NCBI RefSeq assembly: GCF_012272835.1 | Contig: NZ_JAAWWK010000006.1 | Location: 1 to 64,000, forward strand | DNA: 64,000 nucleotides | Origin: Spongiibacter thalassae | GTDB lineage: Bacteria; Pseudomonadota; Gammaproteobacteria; Pseudomonadales; Spongiibacteraceae | Direction of reading: 5' to 3' | In this document: one piece after another, positions 54,243-63,918 of the stretch | Position numbering within the stretch: the stretch's first letter is position 1 | Layout of the letters: the number at the start of each line of letters is the position of its first letter | Position numbers and translations under genes: made by a program | The notes under the pieces: generated by a model | Told to the model about the DNA's origin: nothing | The model's input: the letters and a program-made list of their open reading frames with translations, nothing else | Database searches by the model: none

Positions 54243-54428
54243 GCTGATGGACGCTGGATGCTGGACGGGAGGCGGGAAACGCTTTTAGCGGGAGATACCA
54301 AAAGCGAGACGCTATACGTGAGACGCAAGACGGGAAAGCGAGTCGCGCCGGACGGTTTAGCGTCTTGCGTCTTGCGTTTCGCGCCTCGTCACACCGCAAC
54401 ATCTCCCTCTCCCGTCCAGCCTTTCCCG
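54243..54428. repeat. second palindromic intergenic element with GACGC-type heptamers
   Basis: The whole gap between fum and sbcB is repetitive. A left part rich in GACGCTGGA, GACGGGA and GACGCAA motifs is mirrored on the right. The clearest arms are AGACGCAAGACG (54321-54332) and CGTCTTGCGTCT (54361-54372), a perfect 12-bp inverted repeat with a 28-base loop; CTGGACGGGAGG-type sequence near 54260 is mirrored by CCCGTCCAGCC near 54411. It shares the GGGAGACGC/GACGCTA vocabulary with the element at 17704-17926. It touches the sbcB start codon and the fumarase stop. Confidence 0.75.
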
Positions 54429-55946
54429 TCAAACTACCGAGATGGCTTCGGCTTCGATCTTGGCCTGCCAGATTTGCGGGCCGGTTTTGTGCACCGACGC
54501 GCCCTGAGTGTCCACAGCGACGGTCACGGGCATGTCTTCCACGGTGAATTCGTAGATCGCTTCCATACCCAGTTCCGGGAAAGCCACGACTTCAGCTTTT
54601 TTGATCGCCTGCGCCACCAAATAGGCCGCGCCACCCACTGCCATCAGGTAAACCGCCTCAAATTCCTTGATCGCCTCAATGGCAACGTCGCCGCGCTCCG
54701 ACTTACCGATCATTCCCATCAGGCCGGTTTCCGCCAGCATGGTGCGGGTAAACTTATCCATGCGGGTCGCCGTGGTCGGACCAGCAGGCCCCACCACTTC
54801 GTCGCGAACCGGATCAACCGGGCCAACGTAATAAATAAAGCGATTTTTCAGATCCACCGGCAGTTTTTCGCCCTTGCTGAGCATATCCGCCATTTTCTTG
54901 TGGGCGGCATCGCGACCGGTGAGCATCTTGCCATTCAGCAGCAGGGTATCGCCGGGCTTCCAGGTTTTGATGTCCTCGGCGGTAACGGTGTCCAGGTTCA
55001 CCCGCTTCACATCCCCCCCCGTCTCGCGGGTCACCTCGGGCCACTCCTCCAGCGAAGGCGGCTTGAGGGCACTGGGGCCGCTGCCATCGAGGGTAAAGTG
55101 GGCGTGGCGGGTTGCCGCGCAGTTGGGGATCAACGCCACTGCCTTATTCGCGGCGTGGGTCGGATAGTCTTTCACCTTCACGTCAAGCACAGTGGTCAGG
55201 CCACCCAGGCCCTGGGCGCCGATGCCCAGCTTGTTCACCTTCTCGTGCAGCTCAAGGCGCAGTTCCTCTGCGCGATTGCTCGCTCCACGCTTTTGCAGAT
55301 CGTGGATATCAATCGGATCAAGCAAGGCCTCCTTGGCCAGCAGCATCGCTTTCTCGGCGGTGCCGCCAATACCAATACCCAGCATACCCGGCGGACACCA
55401 GCCGGCACCCATGGTCGGCACCATCTTCAGCACCCAATCCACCACCGAATCGGAGGGGTTGAGCATGGCGAATTTGGACTTCGCCTCACTGCCGCCGCCC
55501 TTGGCCGCGACATGCACGTCGACTTTGTCGCCGGGGACGATTTCGTAGTGAATAACTGCAGGGGTATTGTCCTTGGTGTTGGCACGAGCACCGTCTGGAT
55601 CAGCAAGAATAGAGGCCCGCAGAACGTTTTCCGGCAGATTGTAGGCGCGGCGAACCCCCTCGTTGACCATATCTGTCACCGACATATCCGCTTCCCACTG
55701 GACGCTCATGCCGACAGTAAGAAAGACCGTTACGATGCCTGTGTCCTGACAGATCGGACGCTTGCCCTCGGCACACATGCGCGAATTAATCAGAATCTGC
55801 GCCATCGCGTCCTTTGCCGCGGGGTTTTGTTCACGCTGATAGGCTTCGTCTACCGCTTTGATAAAATCTACCGGGTGGTAGTAGGAAATATACTGCAGGG
55901 CGTCGGCAACGCTCTGGATCAGGTCATCTTGACGGATTACGGTCAT
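54429..55946 (-). CDS. fumA: class I fumarate hydratase (iron-sulfur)
   Basis: A 505-residue single-chain TCA cycle enzyme, fumarate to malate. Cluster-binding cysteine candidates are in RPICQDTG, GAGWCPPGMLGIGIGG and PNCAATRHAHF; the C-terminal beta subunit part begins after about 300 (LLLNGKMLTGRDAAHKK). I start at ATG 55946, where GAGGAC precedes it and the N-terminus matches the family; the longer open frame to 56075 is not supported. Which of the fumA/fumB names fits cannot be told. Confidence 0.94.
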   Translation of the reverse strand: MTVIRQDDLIQSVADALQYISYYHPVDFIKAVDEAYQREQNPAAKDAMAQILINSRMCAEGKRPICQDTGIVTVFLTVGMSVQWEADMSVTDMVNEGVRRAYNLPENVLRASILADPDGARANTKDNTPAVIHYEIVPGDKVDVHVAAKGGGSEAKSKFAMLNPSDSVVDWVLKMVPTMGAGWCPPGMLGIGIGGTAEKAMLLAKEALLDPIDIHDLQKRGASNRAEELRLELHEKVNKLGIGAQGLGGLTTVLDVKVKDYPTHAANKAVALIPNCAATRHAHFTLDGSGPSALKPPSLEEWPEVTRETGGDVKRVNLDTVTAEDIKTWKPGDTLLLNGKMLTGRDAAHKKMADMLSKGEKLPVDLKNRFIYYVGPVDPVRDEVVGPAGPTTATRMDKFTRTMLAETGLMGMIGKSERGDVAIEAIKEFEAVYLMAVGGAAYLVAQAIKKAEVVAFPELGMEAIYEFTVEDMPVTVAVDTQGASVHKTGPQIWQAKIEAEAISVV

Positions 55947-56109
55947 GTGGCGAAGTCCTCTCGGGGCCAGTGATGGCGTGAATACAGGTTGCCCGACGAC
56001 ATTGGCCGGGCAATACAAGGCGATTGGCGAGGGAATACGCTGCTCCCGCGCCGGGGTCGGCGCAGGATTATACACCAGCCAAGCGGCAAGTGCAGTCGAG
56101 GGCGGCAGC

Positions 56110-56880
56110 CTAGCGGGGCTGGGGGCTGCCGGAATGGTACTGTGACATGGTCCGGCGCAGTGCGTCGATATCGCGGTTTACCTGAGTGCGGAAGGCATTG
56201 ACTGAATCGAGCCAATCCTCTGTCTGCCCCACCCGTTTCTCCAGCGCATTCACCCGCGCATCCAGACTACCTCCGGCGGAAAGCTGTTTGTTCACATCAA
56301 GCAGTGTCTTGCGATTGACCTCTGCCTGGGCGATTACCCGGTCGAGTTTTCCGGCCATTGAAGTCATGGTTTCGCGATCGGCCTGATACCCCTTCATCGC
56401 GCGACCCACCAGCTCTTCGTTTTTCTTACCCTGGGCCTCGATGGCCACCAGCCGCTTCTCGTTTTTGGCGAGCTGCGCTTCGTGCTCACCCAGGGTTTCT
56501 TTCTGTTTCTTCCACACATTGTCCCACAGCTTTCTCACCTCGGAGTCCAGCTCCTTGAGCTTTACGCTGGTGGTGAGACTGTTTTCCTCAAGGCTTTCGT
56601 CGGCAGATGACAGGCGGCTCTCAAGCGAATCCAGGCGCTGCTGCGCCAACTGTAACTGTTTGCGCGACTGCTGCAACTGCTCAAAGAGGAAGTAGCCACC
56701 CGCGGCCAACGCCAACACCAACACCGTCAGCACAAACAACACAAAGCCGGTGCCACCGCCACCCTGCGCTGGGGGTGGCGGGGCCTTGTCGCTGCCCGGT
56801 GGCGGCCGACGAACGAGGTCCTCTTCGTCGAGGGTCAATGAAATACGCGGTTCCTGTTTCTCTCTATCCACTTTATCCAT
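56110..56880 (-). CDS. single-pass membrane coiled-coil protein of unknown function
   Basis: A 256-residue protein with a charged and Pro/Gly-rich cytoplasmic N-terminus (residues 1-45), one membrane helix (FVLFVLTVLVLALAAGGYFLF, about 46-66), then long coiled-coil stretches (about 67-245) of Gln/Lys/Glu/Leu heptads such as QQSRKQLQLAQQRLDSLESRL. The C-terminal part is predicted in the periplasm. I do not recognise a family; it could be a divisome or envelope scaffold. It lies upstream of fum on the same strand, 163 bases apart. Confidence 0.75.
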   Translation of the reverse strand: MDKVDREKQEPRISLTLDEEDLVRRPPPGSDKAPPPPAQGGGGTGFVLFVLTVLVLALAAGGYFLFEQLQQSRKQLQLAQQRLDSLESRLSSADESLEENSLTTSVKLKELDSEVRKLWDNVWKKQKETLGEHEAQLAKNEKRLVAIEAQGKKNEELVGRAMKGYQADRETMTSMAGKLDRVIAQAEVNRKTLLDVNKQLSAGGSLDARVNALEKRVGQTEDWLDSVNAFRTQVNRDIDALRRTMSQYHSGSPQPR

Positions 56881-57140
56881 TCCAAATTAAACGAGTTGGC
56901 CAATCGGAGGCGCACCCGGCGCTAGCGCCATTATGAACGGCGAATACCGACTCCTCCAGTGCTTTGCGTGGGCCAGGACGGCATATAAGCGTTTCACAGC
57001 CTGAATGCTCCGACTAAGACCACGCCACCACTGTGCAAGTTCAGGGCCTTTGCTATACTTCCGCAGCGGGAGGACAGGCGAATCGCCCCTCCGCGATAAC
57101 AACAGTTACATTCTGACTATAGATTATAGAGAGGGGCACT

Positions 57141-57797
57141 ATGGACGCATTTATATCGGCAGATCTACTGCTGCGCTGGCTTCACGTTCTGTTTGGCATC
57201 ACCTGGATCGGCTTGCTGTACTACTTTAACTTTGTGCAAACCGAATACTTTAAAGAAGCCGAGCCGACCGCCAAGGCCGACGCTGTGCAAAAACTGGCAC
57301 CACGGGCACTGTGGTGGTTCCGTTGGGGCGCAATGTTCACTTTCATCACCGGCCTGGCACTGCTCCATTTTGTGATGCAGCGGGGCTTGAATGGCTACAT
57401 GATTATTGGTGCCGTAATGGGCACACTGATGTTCCTGAACGTCTGGCTTATCATTTGGCCAAACCAGAAGATCGTCTGCGGCATTAAACCCGGCGACGCC
57501 TCAAAAGCGGCACCCAAGGCAGGCCTGGCTTCGCGCACCAACACCCTTTTCTCCGCACCGATGCTGATCGGCATGCTGGGTTCATTCCACGGTTCCGGCG
57601 ACGCGGCCATGGCAGCGGTCGGCAAAACCGCCACCGGCACACCGAGTTTGGGCCTGTGGATTTGCCTTGGCCTGATTGCACTGCTGGAAGCCAATGCCAT
57701 CTTTGGCAAAACCGGCCCGATGACCACTGTTGTCGGCGTAGTGCATTGCAGTATCGCCCTCGCTGTCGGCATGGTCGCTCTGCTGCAGTTCGTCTGA
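57141..57797 (+). CDS. PuuD-like membrane protein (urate hydroxylase N-terminal family) without cytochrome domain
   Basis: A 218-residue membrane protein with about six hydrophobic segments. The start LLRWLHVLFGITWIGLLYYFNFVQTEYFK is characteristic of PuuD/DUF989 urate hydroxylases, and later motifs fit (IIWPNQKIV; SRTNTLFSAPMLIGMLGSFH). Characterised PuuD proteins have a C-terminal cytochrome c domain with CxxCH; none is present here, so the protein stops after the membrane part. No purine genes are nearby, so a urate function is doubtful. GAGAGGGG precedes the ATG. Confidence 0.82.
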   Translation: MDAFISADLLLRWLHVLFGITWIGLLYYFNFVQTEYFKEAEPTAKADAVQKLAPRALWWFRWGAMFTFITGLALLHFVMQRGLNGYMIIGAVMGTLMFLNVWLIIWPNQKIVCGIKPGDASKAAPKAGLASRTNTLFSAPMLIGMLGSFHGSGDAAMAAVGKTATGTPSLGLWICLGLIALLEANAIFGKTGPMTTVVGVVHCSIALAVGMVALLQFV

Positions 57798-57810
57798 AAA
57801 CCATACCGGA

Positions 57811-58342
57811 GCTTGTTCCAGGCTCCGCGTGGGTTCGCTTGCGGGGCAAGCTCCTACAATAGGATTACCACGGTGGGAGCCAACCTTGCTGGCTAAGAGG
57901 CTTGTTCAAACTTCGAGCGGTTTCGCTTGCAGAGCAAGCTCCTACAATAGGAACACCACTGTGGGAGCCAGCCCTGCTGGCTAAGAGGCTTGTTTCAAAC
58001 TTCGAGCAGGTTCGCTTGCGAGGCAAGCTCCTACAATAGGAACACCGCTGTGGGAGCCAGTCCTGCTGGCTAAGAGGCTTGTTTCAAACTTCGAGCAGGT
58101 TCGCTTGCGGGGCAAGCTCCTACAACAGGAGCACCATTGTGGGAGTCAGCCCTGGTGACGAAAGGGCTTATTTCAAACTTCGAGCGGGTTCGCTTGCGGG
58201 GCAAGCTCCTACAACAGGAGCACCATTGTGGGAGTCAGCCCTGCTGACGAAAGGGCTTGTTTCAAACTTCGAGCAGGTTCGCTTGCGGGGCTGGCTCCTA
58301 CAACAGGATCACCATTGTGGGAGCCAGCCCTGCTGGCGAATT
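57811..58342. repeat. 89-bp tandem array of REP-like palindromes, about six units
   Basis: The motif TTCGCTTGC recurs at 57834, 57922, 58011, 58100, 58189 and 58278: spacings of 88, 89, 89, 89 and 89. Each unit carries a small palindrome GCTTGC-GGG-GCAAGC (or a variant) and an inverted pair GCTCCTACA / TGTGGGAGC; in the last unit the arms extend to 12 bases (58291-58302 with 58316-58327). GCTCCTACA and TGTGGGAGC are typical of REP/BIME elements of pseudomonads and relatives. The array fills the 548-bp gap between two convergent genes. No gene is supported inside it. Confidence 0.93.
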
Positions 58343-58345
58343 CCA

Positions 58346-58711
58346 TCAATACTGACCTGTTCGCAGCAGCACCAAGGTACAGGCTTCCTCACAGTGGATA
58401 CCTGCTGCTTCAAGCTCCGCTGCCAATGCAGCATCCTCGCTACCCGGATTAAAAATCACCCGATTAGGCGTCAATTCCAGCAACGCCGGCATCAGTGGCC
58501 GCAGTAACGCGCCGCGCATATACACCGTCACAGTATCAACCGGCCCGGCAATCTCTGCCATAGAAGGCACACACTTCACCCCTGCCACATCGCTGTGATA
58601 AGGGTTAACCGGGCACACACGATGCCCATGATCGCTCAGCATTGCACAGGCCTTGTAGGAATACCGTTCCGGTTTGGGGCTGGCCCCCAGTACAACAACA
58701 TGTTCAGGCAT
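58346..58711 (-). CDS. CoA-binding domain protein (YccU-like)
   Basis: A 121-residue Rossmann-fold protein of the CoA-binding family. It begins PEHVVVLGASPKPERYSYKA, a nucleotide-binding loop pattern, and continues with HRVCPVNPYHSDVAGVKC and VDTVTVYMRG; NPGSEDAALAAELEAAGI is conserved. These small proteins resemble the CoA-binding domain of succinyl-CoA synthetase and have no settled role. I start at ATG 58711; the 16-residue upstream extension has no ribosome site and would overlap a terminator. The stop lies at the edge of the REP array. Confidence 0.88.
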   Translation of the reverse strand: MPEHVVVLGASPKPERYSYKACAMLSDHGHRVCPVNPYHSDVAGVKCVPSMAEIAGPVDTVTVYMRGALLRPLMPALLELTPNRVIFNPGSEDAALAAELEAAGIHCEEACTLVLLRTGQY

Positions 58712-58733
58712 TGCTTGGTCCCGATGTATACAC

Positions 58734-58757
58734 AAAAAAGCCGGGCGCAGGCCCGGC
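58734..58757 (-). terminator. rho-independent terminator of the 58.8 kb lipoprotein gene
   Basis: GCCGGGC (58740-58746) and GCCCGGC (58751-58757) form a perfect 7-bp stem with a 4-base loop. On the minus strand it is followed by six Ts (As at 58734-58739). It lies about 52 bases past the lipoprotein stop and just before the CoA-binding gene. Confidence 0.93.
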
Positions 58758-58809
58758 ATAACAGATCACACTTTGGTATTGCTCAGTGTCGGCAGAAAGC
58801 GCCTGTCAT

Positions 58810-59352
58810 TTACTTCTGACGGTTGCCCATCCAACGACGCAGGGTCGCGGCAAGTTCCTGGGCATTGTAGGCCTCTGCAGTGTCAGGCATAGGATCGTTG
58901 CCCATTTTGATTTCCAGCGATGACTGGTACGACGTTCTGGTGCTGGTGCTGGACACGCCACCGCTCAAACGGCTGGGGTGATCCACCACGTAAGTATCGC
59001 AGCTCATCAGGCCACAACGCTGGTAAACCGAGCTACCACCACCCACTTCATGTACGCCAGAGAAGCTGGAGGTACTACGGCTTTTACTTTCAGAGTCGCG
59101 GTTGACCAACTGGAACCAATCGTAACCCTCTTGCATGGTCAGTTCAGCGGCGCGCAGCAGCGCGTAGTCATTCACCGTTTCTTTATCGGTGATGGTATTA
59201 CCGGTGAAGGTGACACGATAGCGATTTTTACCCAGCTTGGTTTCGGTGTAACCGTAAGCGCCGCGTTTTTCGGCGGGCTGGTAGGTTGTGCTACTGCTAC
59301 ACGCTGCAAGCGCAACGGCGATCAGCGCGACAAAAATCATTTTAATACGCAT
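58810..59352 (-). CDS. CC0125/CC1285-family lipoprotein
   Basis: A 180-residue lipoprotein; lipobox ALAAC with Cys18 followed by SSS. The family pattern YGYTETKLGKNRYRVTFTGN and DYALLRAAELTMQEGYDWFQLVNRD identifies the CC0125/CC1285 group, found near or in envelope stress settings but with no known activity. A Ser/Thr-rich stretch (residues 90-140) with two cysteines (RCGLMSCDT) follows. GAGGAGA is well spaced before the ATG, and a strong terminator follows, so it is a monocistronic unit. Confidence 0.88.
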   Translation of the reverse strand: MRIKMIFVALIAVALAACSSSTTYQPAEKRGAYGYTETKLGKNRYRVTFTGNTITDKETVNDYALLRAAELTMQEGYDWFQLVNRDSESKSRSTSSFSGVHEVGGGSSVYQRCGLMSCDTYVVDHPSRLSGGVSSTSTRTSYQSSLEIKMGNDPMPDTAEAYNAQELAATLRRWMGNRQK

Positions 59353-59461
59353 GGTATCTCCTCGTTTGTATTTGTCCGAATGACTTCGGTATCTCGTTGT
59401 CGATAGTTATTCTACGCAACTTGTCTTAACCCTGGCTGAATAAGCATTAATACCTATACAT

Positions 59462-60361
59462 TCAGGGCGCCTGACTCAGGCACATCTCGGCCCTCCACTC
59501 GGCCCCTGCATCAAGCTCGATCTCGTCGGCAAAGGCGCGGCCACGCTCAACACAGACGTATTGCCCGTAGCTGTCACCCACATCTGCCATGGTTCGGGCG
59601 AGCACTGCTCCCGGATTCCAGACGATCACCGTATCACATCCCGTACCAGAGACCCGCAATCGACGCTCGGAGGTCTCAATGCGTTGATCTGTACGTACGC
59701 CCTCGAACACTCGATCAACTTCGCCTTCAAAGCGCTGCTCACCGCGCAGAAGCTTGCGCCGCAGCTCGTCGGTATTATCCAGGAAATGCTGGCCATCCAG
59801 GCCGCTGACCACAGCCGAGTCCAGCCCATGAACGGCCAGATAGCTGTGCATGGCAAAGGAAAGGGGCATGGTCGTGGCGGAGGAATTGCTGATAGTCAGC
59901 TGCAAACGAAGGGTATCGCTAAACACCATCTCGGCAACCACCTGGTAACGCCAGGGAAACTGAGTGAACTCCCCCTCTGCGGAGCTGATCTCAAAGCGCA
60001 GCCTTACCGCACCATCCGCCATACATTCAGCAGCACGCAATTGCCACTCACGGCTGCGTAAAAAGCCGTGTTTTGGCAGCCCGGGTTGGTGGCGATTCAC
60101 GCCAAACCAGGGCAGACACAGAGGAATGCCGCCACGAATCGCCTGCCCTTCGGTAAAACGCGCTCGGGGGCTTAGCCACAACCAGTCCCGACCGCCACGG
60201 GGAATAAAGGACAGTACCTGCGCCCCAAGTAAGCTCACTACAGCACGGCAATAGGCAGTATCAACCACCACCACAGGGGCATTGTCGGCACTGCCGAACT
60301 CCGCCGTACTATTACTGTAGCTCACACCCTGACAGAGCTCCGCCGCATTCAGGTTATTCAC
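59462..60361 (-). CDS. yeaD: D-hexose-6-phosphate mutarotase (YeaD-like)
   Basis: A 299-residue aldose-1-epimerase fold enzyme converting anomers of glucose 6-phosphate. Recognisable are LLGAQVLSFIPRGGRDWLWLSPRARF, IRGGIPLCLPWFG, the catalytic histidine region FAMHSYLAV and VWNPG followed by VCVERG. The start is GTG at 60361, overlapping the methyltransferase-like gene by eight bases, so the two are coupled. Confidence 0.92.
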   Translation of the reverse strand: MNNLNAAELCQGVSYSNSTAEFGSADNAPVVVVDTAYCRAVVSLLGAQVLSFIPRGGRDWLWLSPRARFTEGQAIRGGIPLCLPWFGVNRHQPGLPKHGFLRSREWQLRAAECMADGAVRLRFEISSAEGEFTQFPWRYQVVAEMVFSDTLRLQLTISNSSATTMPLSFAMHSYLAVHGLDSAVVSGLDGQHFLDNTDELRRKLLRGEQRFEGEVDRVFEGVRTDQRIETSERRLRVSGTGCDTVIVWNPGAVLARTMADVGDSYGQYVCVERGRAFADEIELDAGAEWRAEMCLSQAP

Positions 60362-61061
60362 CGGTATCGTCCTCGTTTATCGGCGCGGCCGAGCGCACTC
60401 TCAGCATATCCGTCGCGCCCTTTTGAAATCGGTAGTCAACCCGCTCGACCGCTGGCTGGTGGCCCGCTTCCGCCAACGCCCTGATGACCCGAGGGAGGTG
60501 GGGTGAGATTTTGCCGTCCAGCCCTACCAGGGGAAACACACGCACCTCGGTCGCCACCCGACACATTTCCAGCAGCGCCGCGATATGTTGCTGCTCGTCC
60601 AGTTGCTCACTGTATAAAAACAACAGGTGAGAACACAGGGCCAGATCGAACTCCCGATCAAAAAAGGGCAATTCGGGAAGACCGGCCTCCACATAACGAC
60701 CAGCGTCCAACCCCCGTGGGTAGTCACTGAGAAATTGATTCATCGCCGACATTCGCGACGAGCCGACATGTCCGGGATTGTGGAAATGCGTCCAGATGTA
60801 CTGATCTGCGGTTCTCGCCAGTTGCGCAAGTATCACCGGGTAGACCTGCTGAATACGCTGACGAATTTCCTCTGCGCTATAGCAATATATCGGGTCCACC
60901 GACATCACTCGTCCGCCTGCGGCGGTCAGCTCCGCATTGAAGCTGGCCGGACCGTCGCCACAACCAAGAATATTGGCCTCAAGATCTTCATCGACCAAGG
61001 CAAACATTGCGCGATACTCGGCAAGGGATCGCCCCCAGGGCACTACCGACGACAGCTTCAC
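60354..61061 (-). CDS. class I SAM-dependent methyltransferase-like protein
   Basis: A 235-residue protein with a Rossmann-type motif I (ANILGCGDGPASFNAEL, near residue 30), an acidic end of strand 2 (GRVMSVDPIYCY) and a post-motif DLALCSHLLFLYSEQLDEQQH typical of class I methyltransferases. The substrate is not evident. The start is GTG 61061 after GGGGATG. It is co-transcribed with the mutarotase gene. Confidence 0.82.
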   Translation of the reverse strand: MKLSSVVPWGRSLAEYRAMFALVDEDLEANILGCGDGPASFNAELTAAGGRVMSVDPIYCYSAEEIRQRIQQVYPVILAQLARTADQYIWTHFHNPGHVGSSRMSAMNQFLSDYPRGLDAGRYVEAGLPELPFFDREFDLALCSHLLFLYSEQLDEQQHIAALLEMCRVATEVRVFPLVGLDGKISPHLPRVIRALAEAGHQPAVERVDYRFQKGATDMLRVRSAAPINEDDTGE

Positions 61062-61161
61062 TCACATCCCCACAACAACATCAAACGGCTCATTGTTTTC
61101 CTCTGCGGCAGTATATCCACTCGACCCGAACACTGCACAGACCGAGAGGATATACGACTGA

Positions 61162-61220
61162 CAAAAAAATACCCGCAGCAGAACTGCGGGTATTTAGCGT
61201 GCCGGGAAAGCTTACCCGGC
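61162..61220 (-). terminator. double-hairpin rho-independent terminator after groEL
   Basis: Past the groEL stop on the minus strand come a 6-bp hairpin (GCCGGG/CCCGGC, 61201-61220) and then a perfect 12-bp stem (AAATACCCGCAG at 61167-61178 with CTGCGGGTATTT at 61184-61195, 5-base loop) followed by Ts (As from 61163). A strong terminator for a highly expressed operon. Confidence 0.95.
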
Positions 61221-61238
61221 AGGGTTCAGCAGAACGGC

Positions 61239-62915
<1,677 letters not shown>

Positions 62916-62946
62916 CTAATTCGTTGATTTAATTGTTCTTTCAGGA

Positions 62947-63237
62947 TCAACCTTCGATAACACCGAAGATTTCGCCCTCGCCGAGAACAATCAATTCTTC
63001 ACCGTCAACTTTTACTGCGTTGCCTGAGTACTGACCGAAAATGACGCGATCACCCACTTTTACACCAACGGGACGCAGCTCACCGTTTTCGAGCAATTTA
63101 CCTTCACCAACTGCCAGAACTTCGCCCTGGTTTGGTTTCTCTTTTGCAGAACCTGGCAGAACGATACCACCGGCGCTGGTTTGCTCCTCTTCGCTGCGAC
63201 GAACTACGACGCGGTCGTACAGGGGACGAATTTTCAT
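62947..63237 (-). CDS. groES: co-chaperonin GroES
   Basis: A 96-residue co-chaperonin. [14 protein letters not shown] at the start, the mobile loop [19 protein letters not shown] and the end [11 protein letters not shown] are typical. I start at ATG 63237 with GGAGAT 8 bases upstream; the annotated longer frame uses a TTG. It is followed by groEL and preceded by a long leader of about 165 bases. Confidence 0.98.
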   Translation of the reverse strand: MKIRPLYDRVVVRRSEEEQTSAGGIVLPGSAKEKPNQGEVLAVGEGKLLENGELRPVGVKVGDRVIFGQYSGNAVKVDGEELIVLGEGEIFGVIEG

Positions 63238-63404
63238 CTTGATCAATCTCCATTAAAACAATGAATAGATTTTTATTTGACCGGACCATCCGGCGCCGCA
63301 ACACAAATGGCTGCGCTGCGACATTCCCTTGCTCAGGGACAGTTCACAGGTCCCAGCGCGCGAACCTGGTCTGATTTGTGTCAGGTCACCGTGGGCTGAG
63401 AAGG

Positions 63405-63432
63405 AATTGGGGGCGGGAACAGGGTTTTCAAG
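63405..63432 (-). promoter_or_regulatory. sigma-32 (heat-shock) promoter of groESL
   Basis: On the minus strand CTTGAAAA (-35; TTCAAG at 63427-63432 on the plus strand) and CCCCAATT (-10; 63412-63405) are 14 bases apart, close to the RpoH consensus. The -35 lies about 19 bases past the fxsA stop codon and the site is about 165 bases upstream of groES. Confidence 0.85.
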
Positions 63433-63450
63433 AGTCGAAAGTAAAAAAAA

Positions 63451-63918
63451 TTACTCTTCGCGCCGATAGTCACCTTCGATGGTGACATTGCCGCTGTCTC
63501 TGGTATCCGCACCCGGGGGACGCTGAAATGGGCCGGCACCCGGCGCCGAACCCGGGCCAGTCATATTGACGACACCGCTGCGAATCACCGCGGCGATAAT
63601 TTTGCCCCGCAGCGGCGCAATCAGGCAGGCAAAGCCCAGGGCATCAGTGATAAACCCAGGGGTTAACAGCAGCGCACCACCCACCGCCAGCACCAGCCCT
63701 TCCATCATTTCCTGGAGGGGAATCTGGCCCTGATCAAGGCGTTGCTGGGCGCGAAACAGGGTGGCAAACCCTTGCTGGCGAAGCATCGACGCGCCGATGA
63801 CGGCGGTCAGTACCACACAGCCAATGGTGGGCAGCGCACCAATCATGGCGCCGACCTCGATCAGCAGCCACATTTCCAATACCGGGGCGACAATAAAAAG
63901 TAGAAACAATACTCTCAT
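63451..63918 (-). CDS. fxsA: FxsA-family membrane protein
   Basis: A 155-residue inner membrane protein of the FxsA family: MRVLFLLFIVAPVLEMWLLIEVG, then a conserved cytoplasmic part (QGFATLFRAQQRLDQGQIPLQEMMEGLVLAVGGALLLTPGFITDALGF) in two parts, and a variable polar tail. In E. coli, FxsA overproduction relieves F exclusion of phage T7. It is just upstream of groESL, a neighbourhood seen in many gammaproteobacteria. Confidence 0.92.
   Translation of the reverse strand: MRVLFLLFIVAPVLEMWLLIEVGAMIGALPTIGCVVLTAVIGASMLRQQGFATLFRAQQRLDQGQIPLQEMMEGLVLAVGGALLLTPGFITDALGFACLIAPLRGKIIAAVIRSGVVNMTGPGSAPGAGPFQRPPGADTRDSGNVTIEGDYRREE

Noticed and set aside
53568-55973. 801-residue plus-strand open frame
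   Set aside because: It is antisense to sbcB, the repeat gap and fumarase, which are all well supported; composition is typical of the reverse strand of a GC-rich gene.
58079-58507. 142-residue plus-strand open frame with internal repeats
   Set aside because: It is a translation of the 89-bp REP-like array running into the antisense of the CoA-binding gene; no ribosome site or family match.
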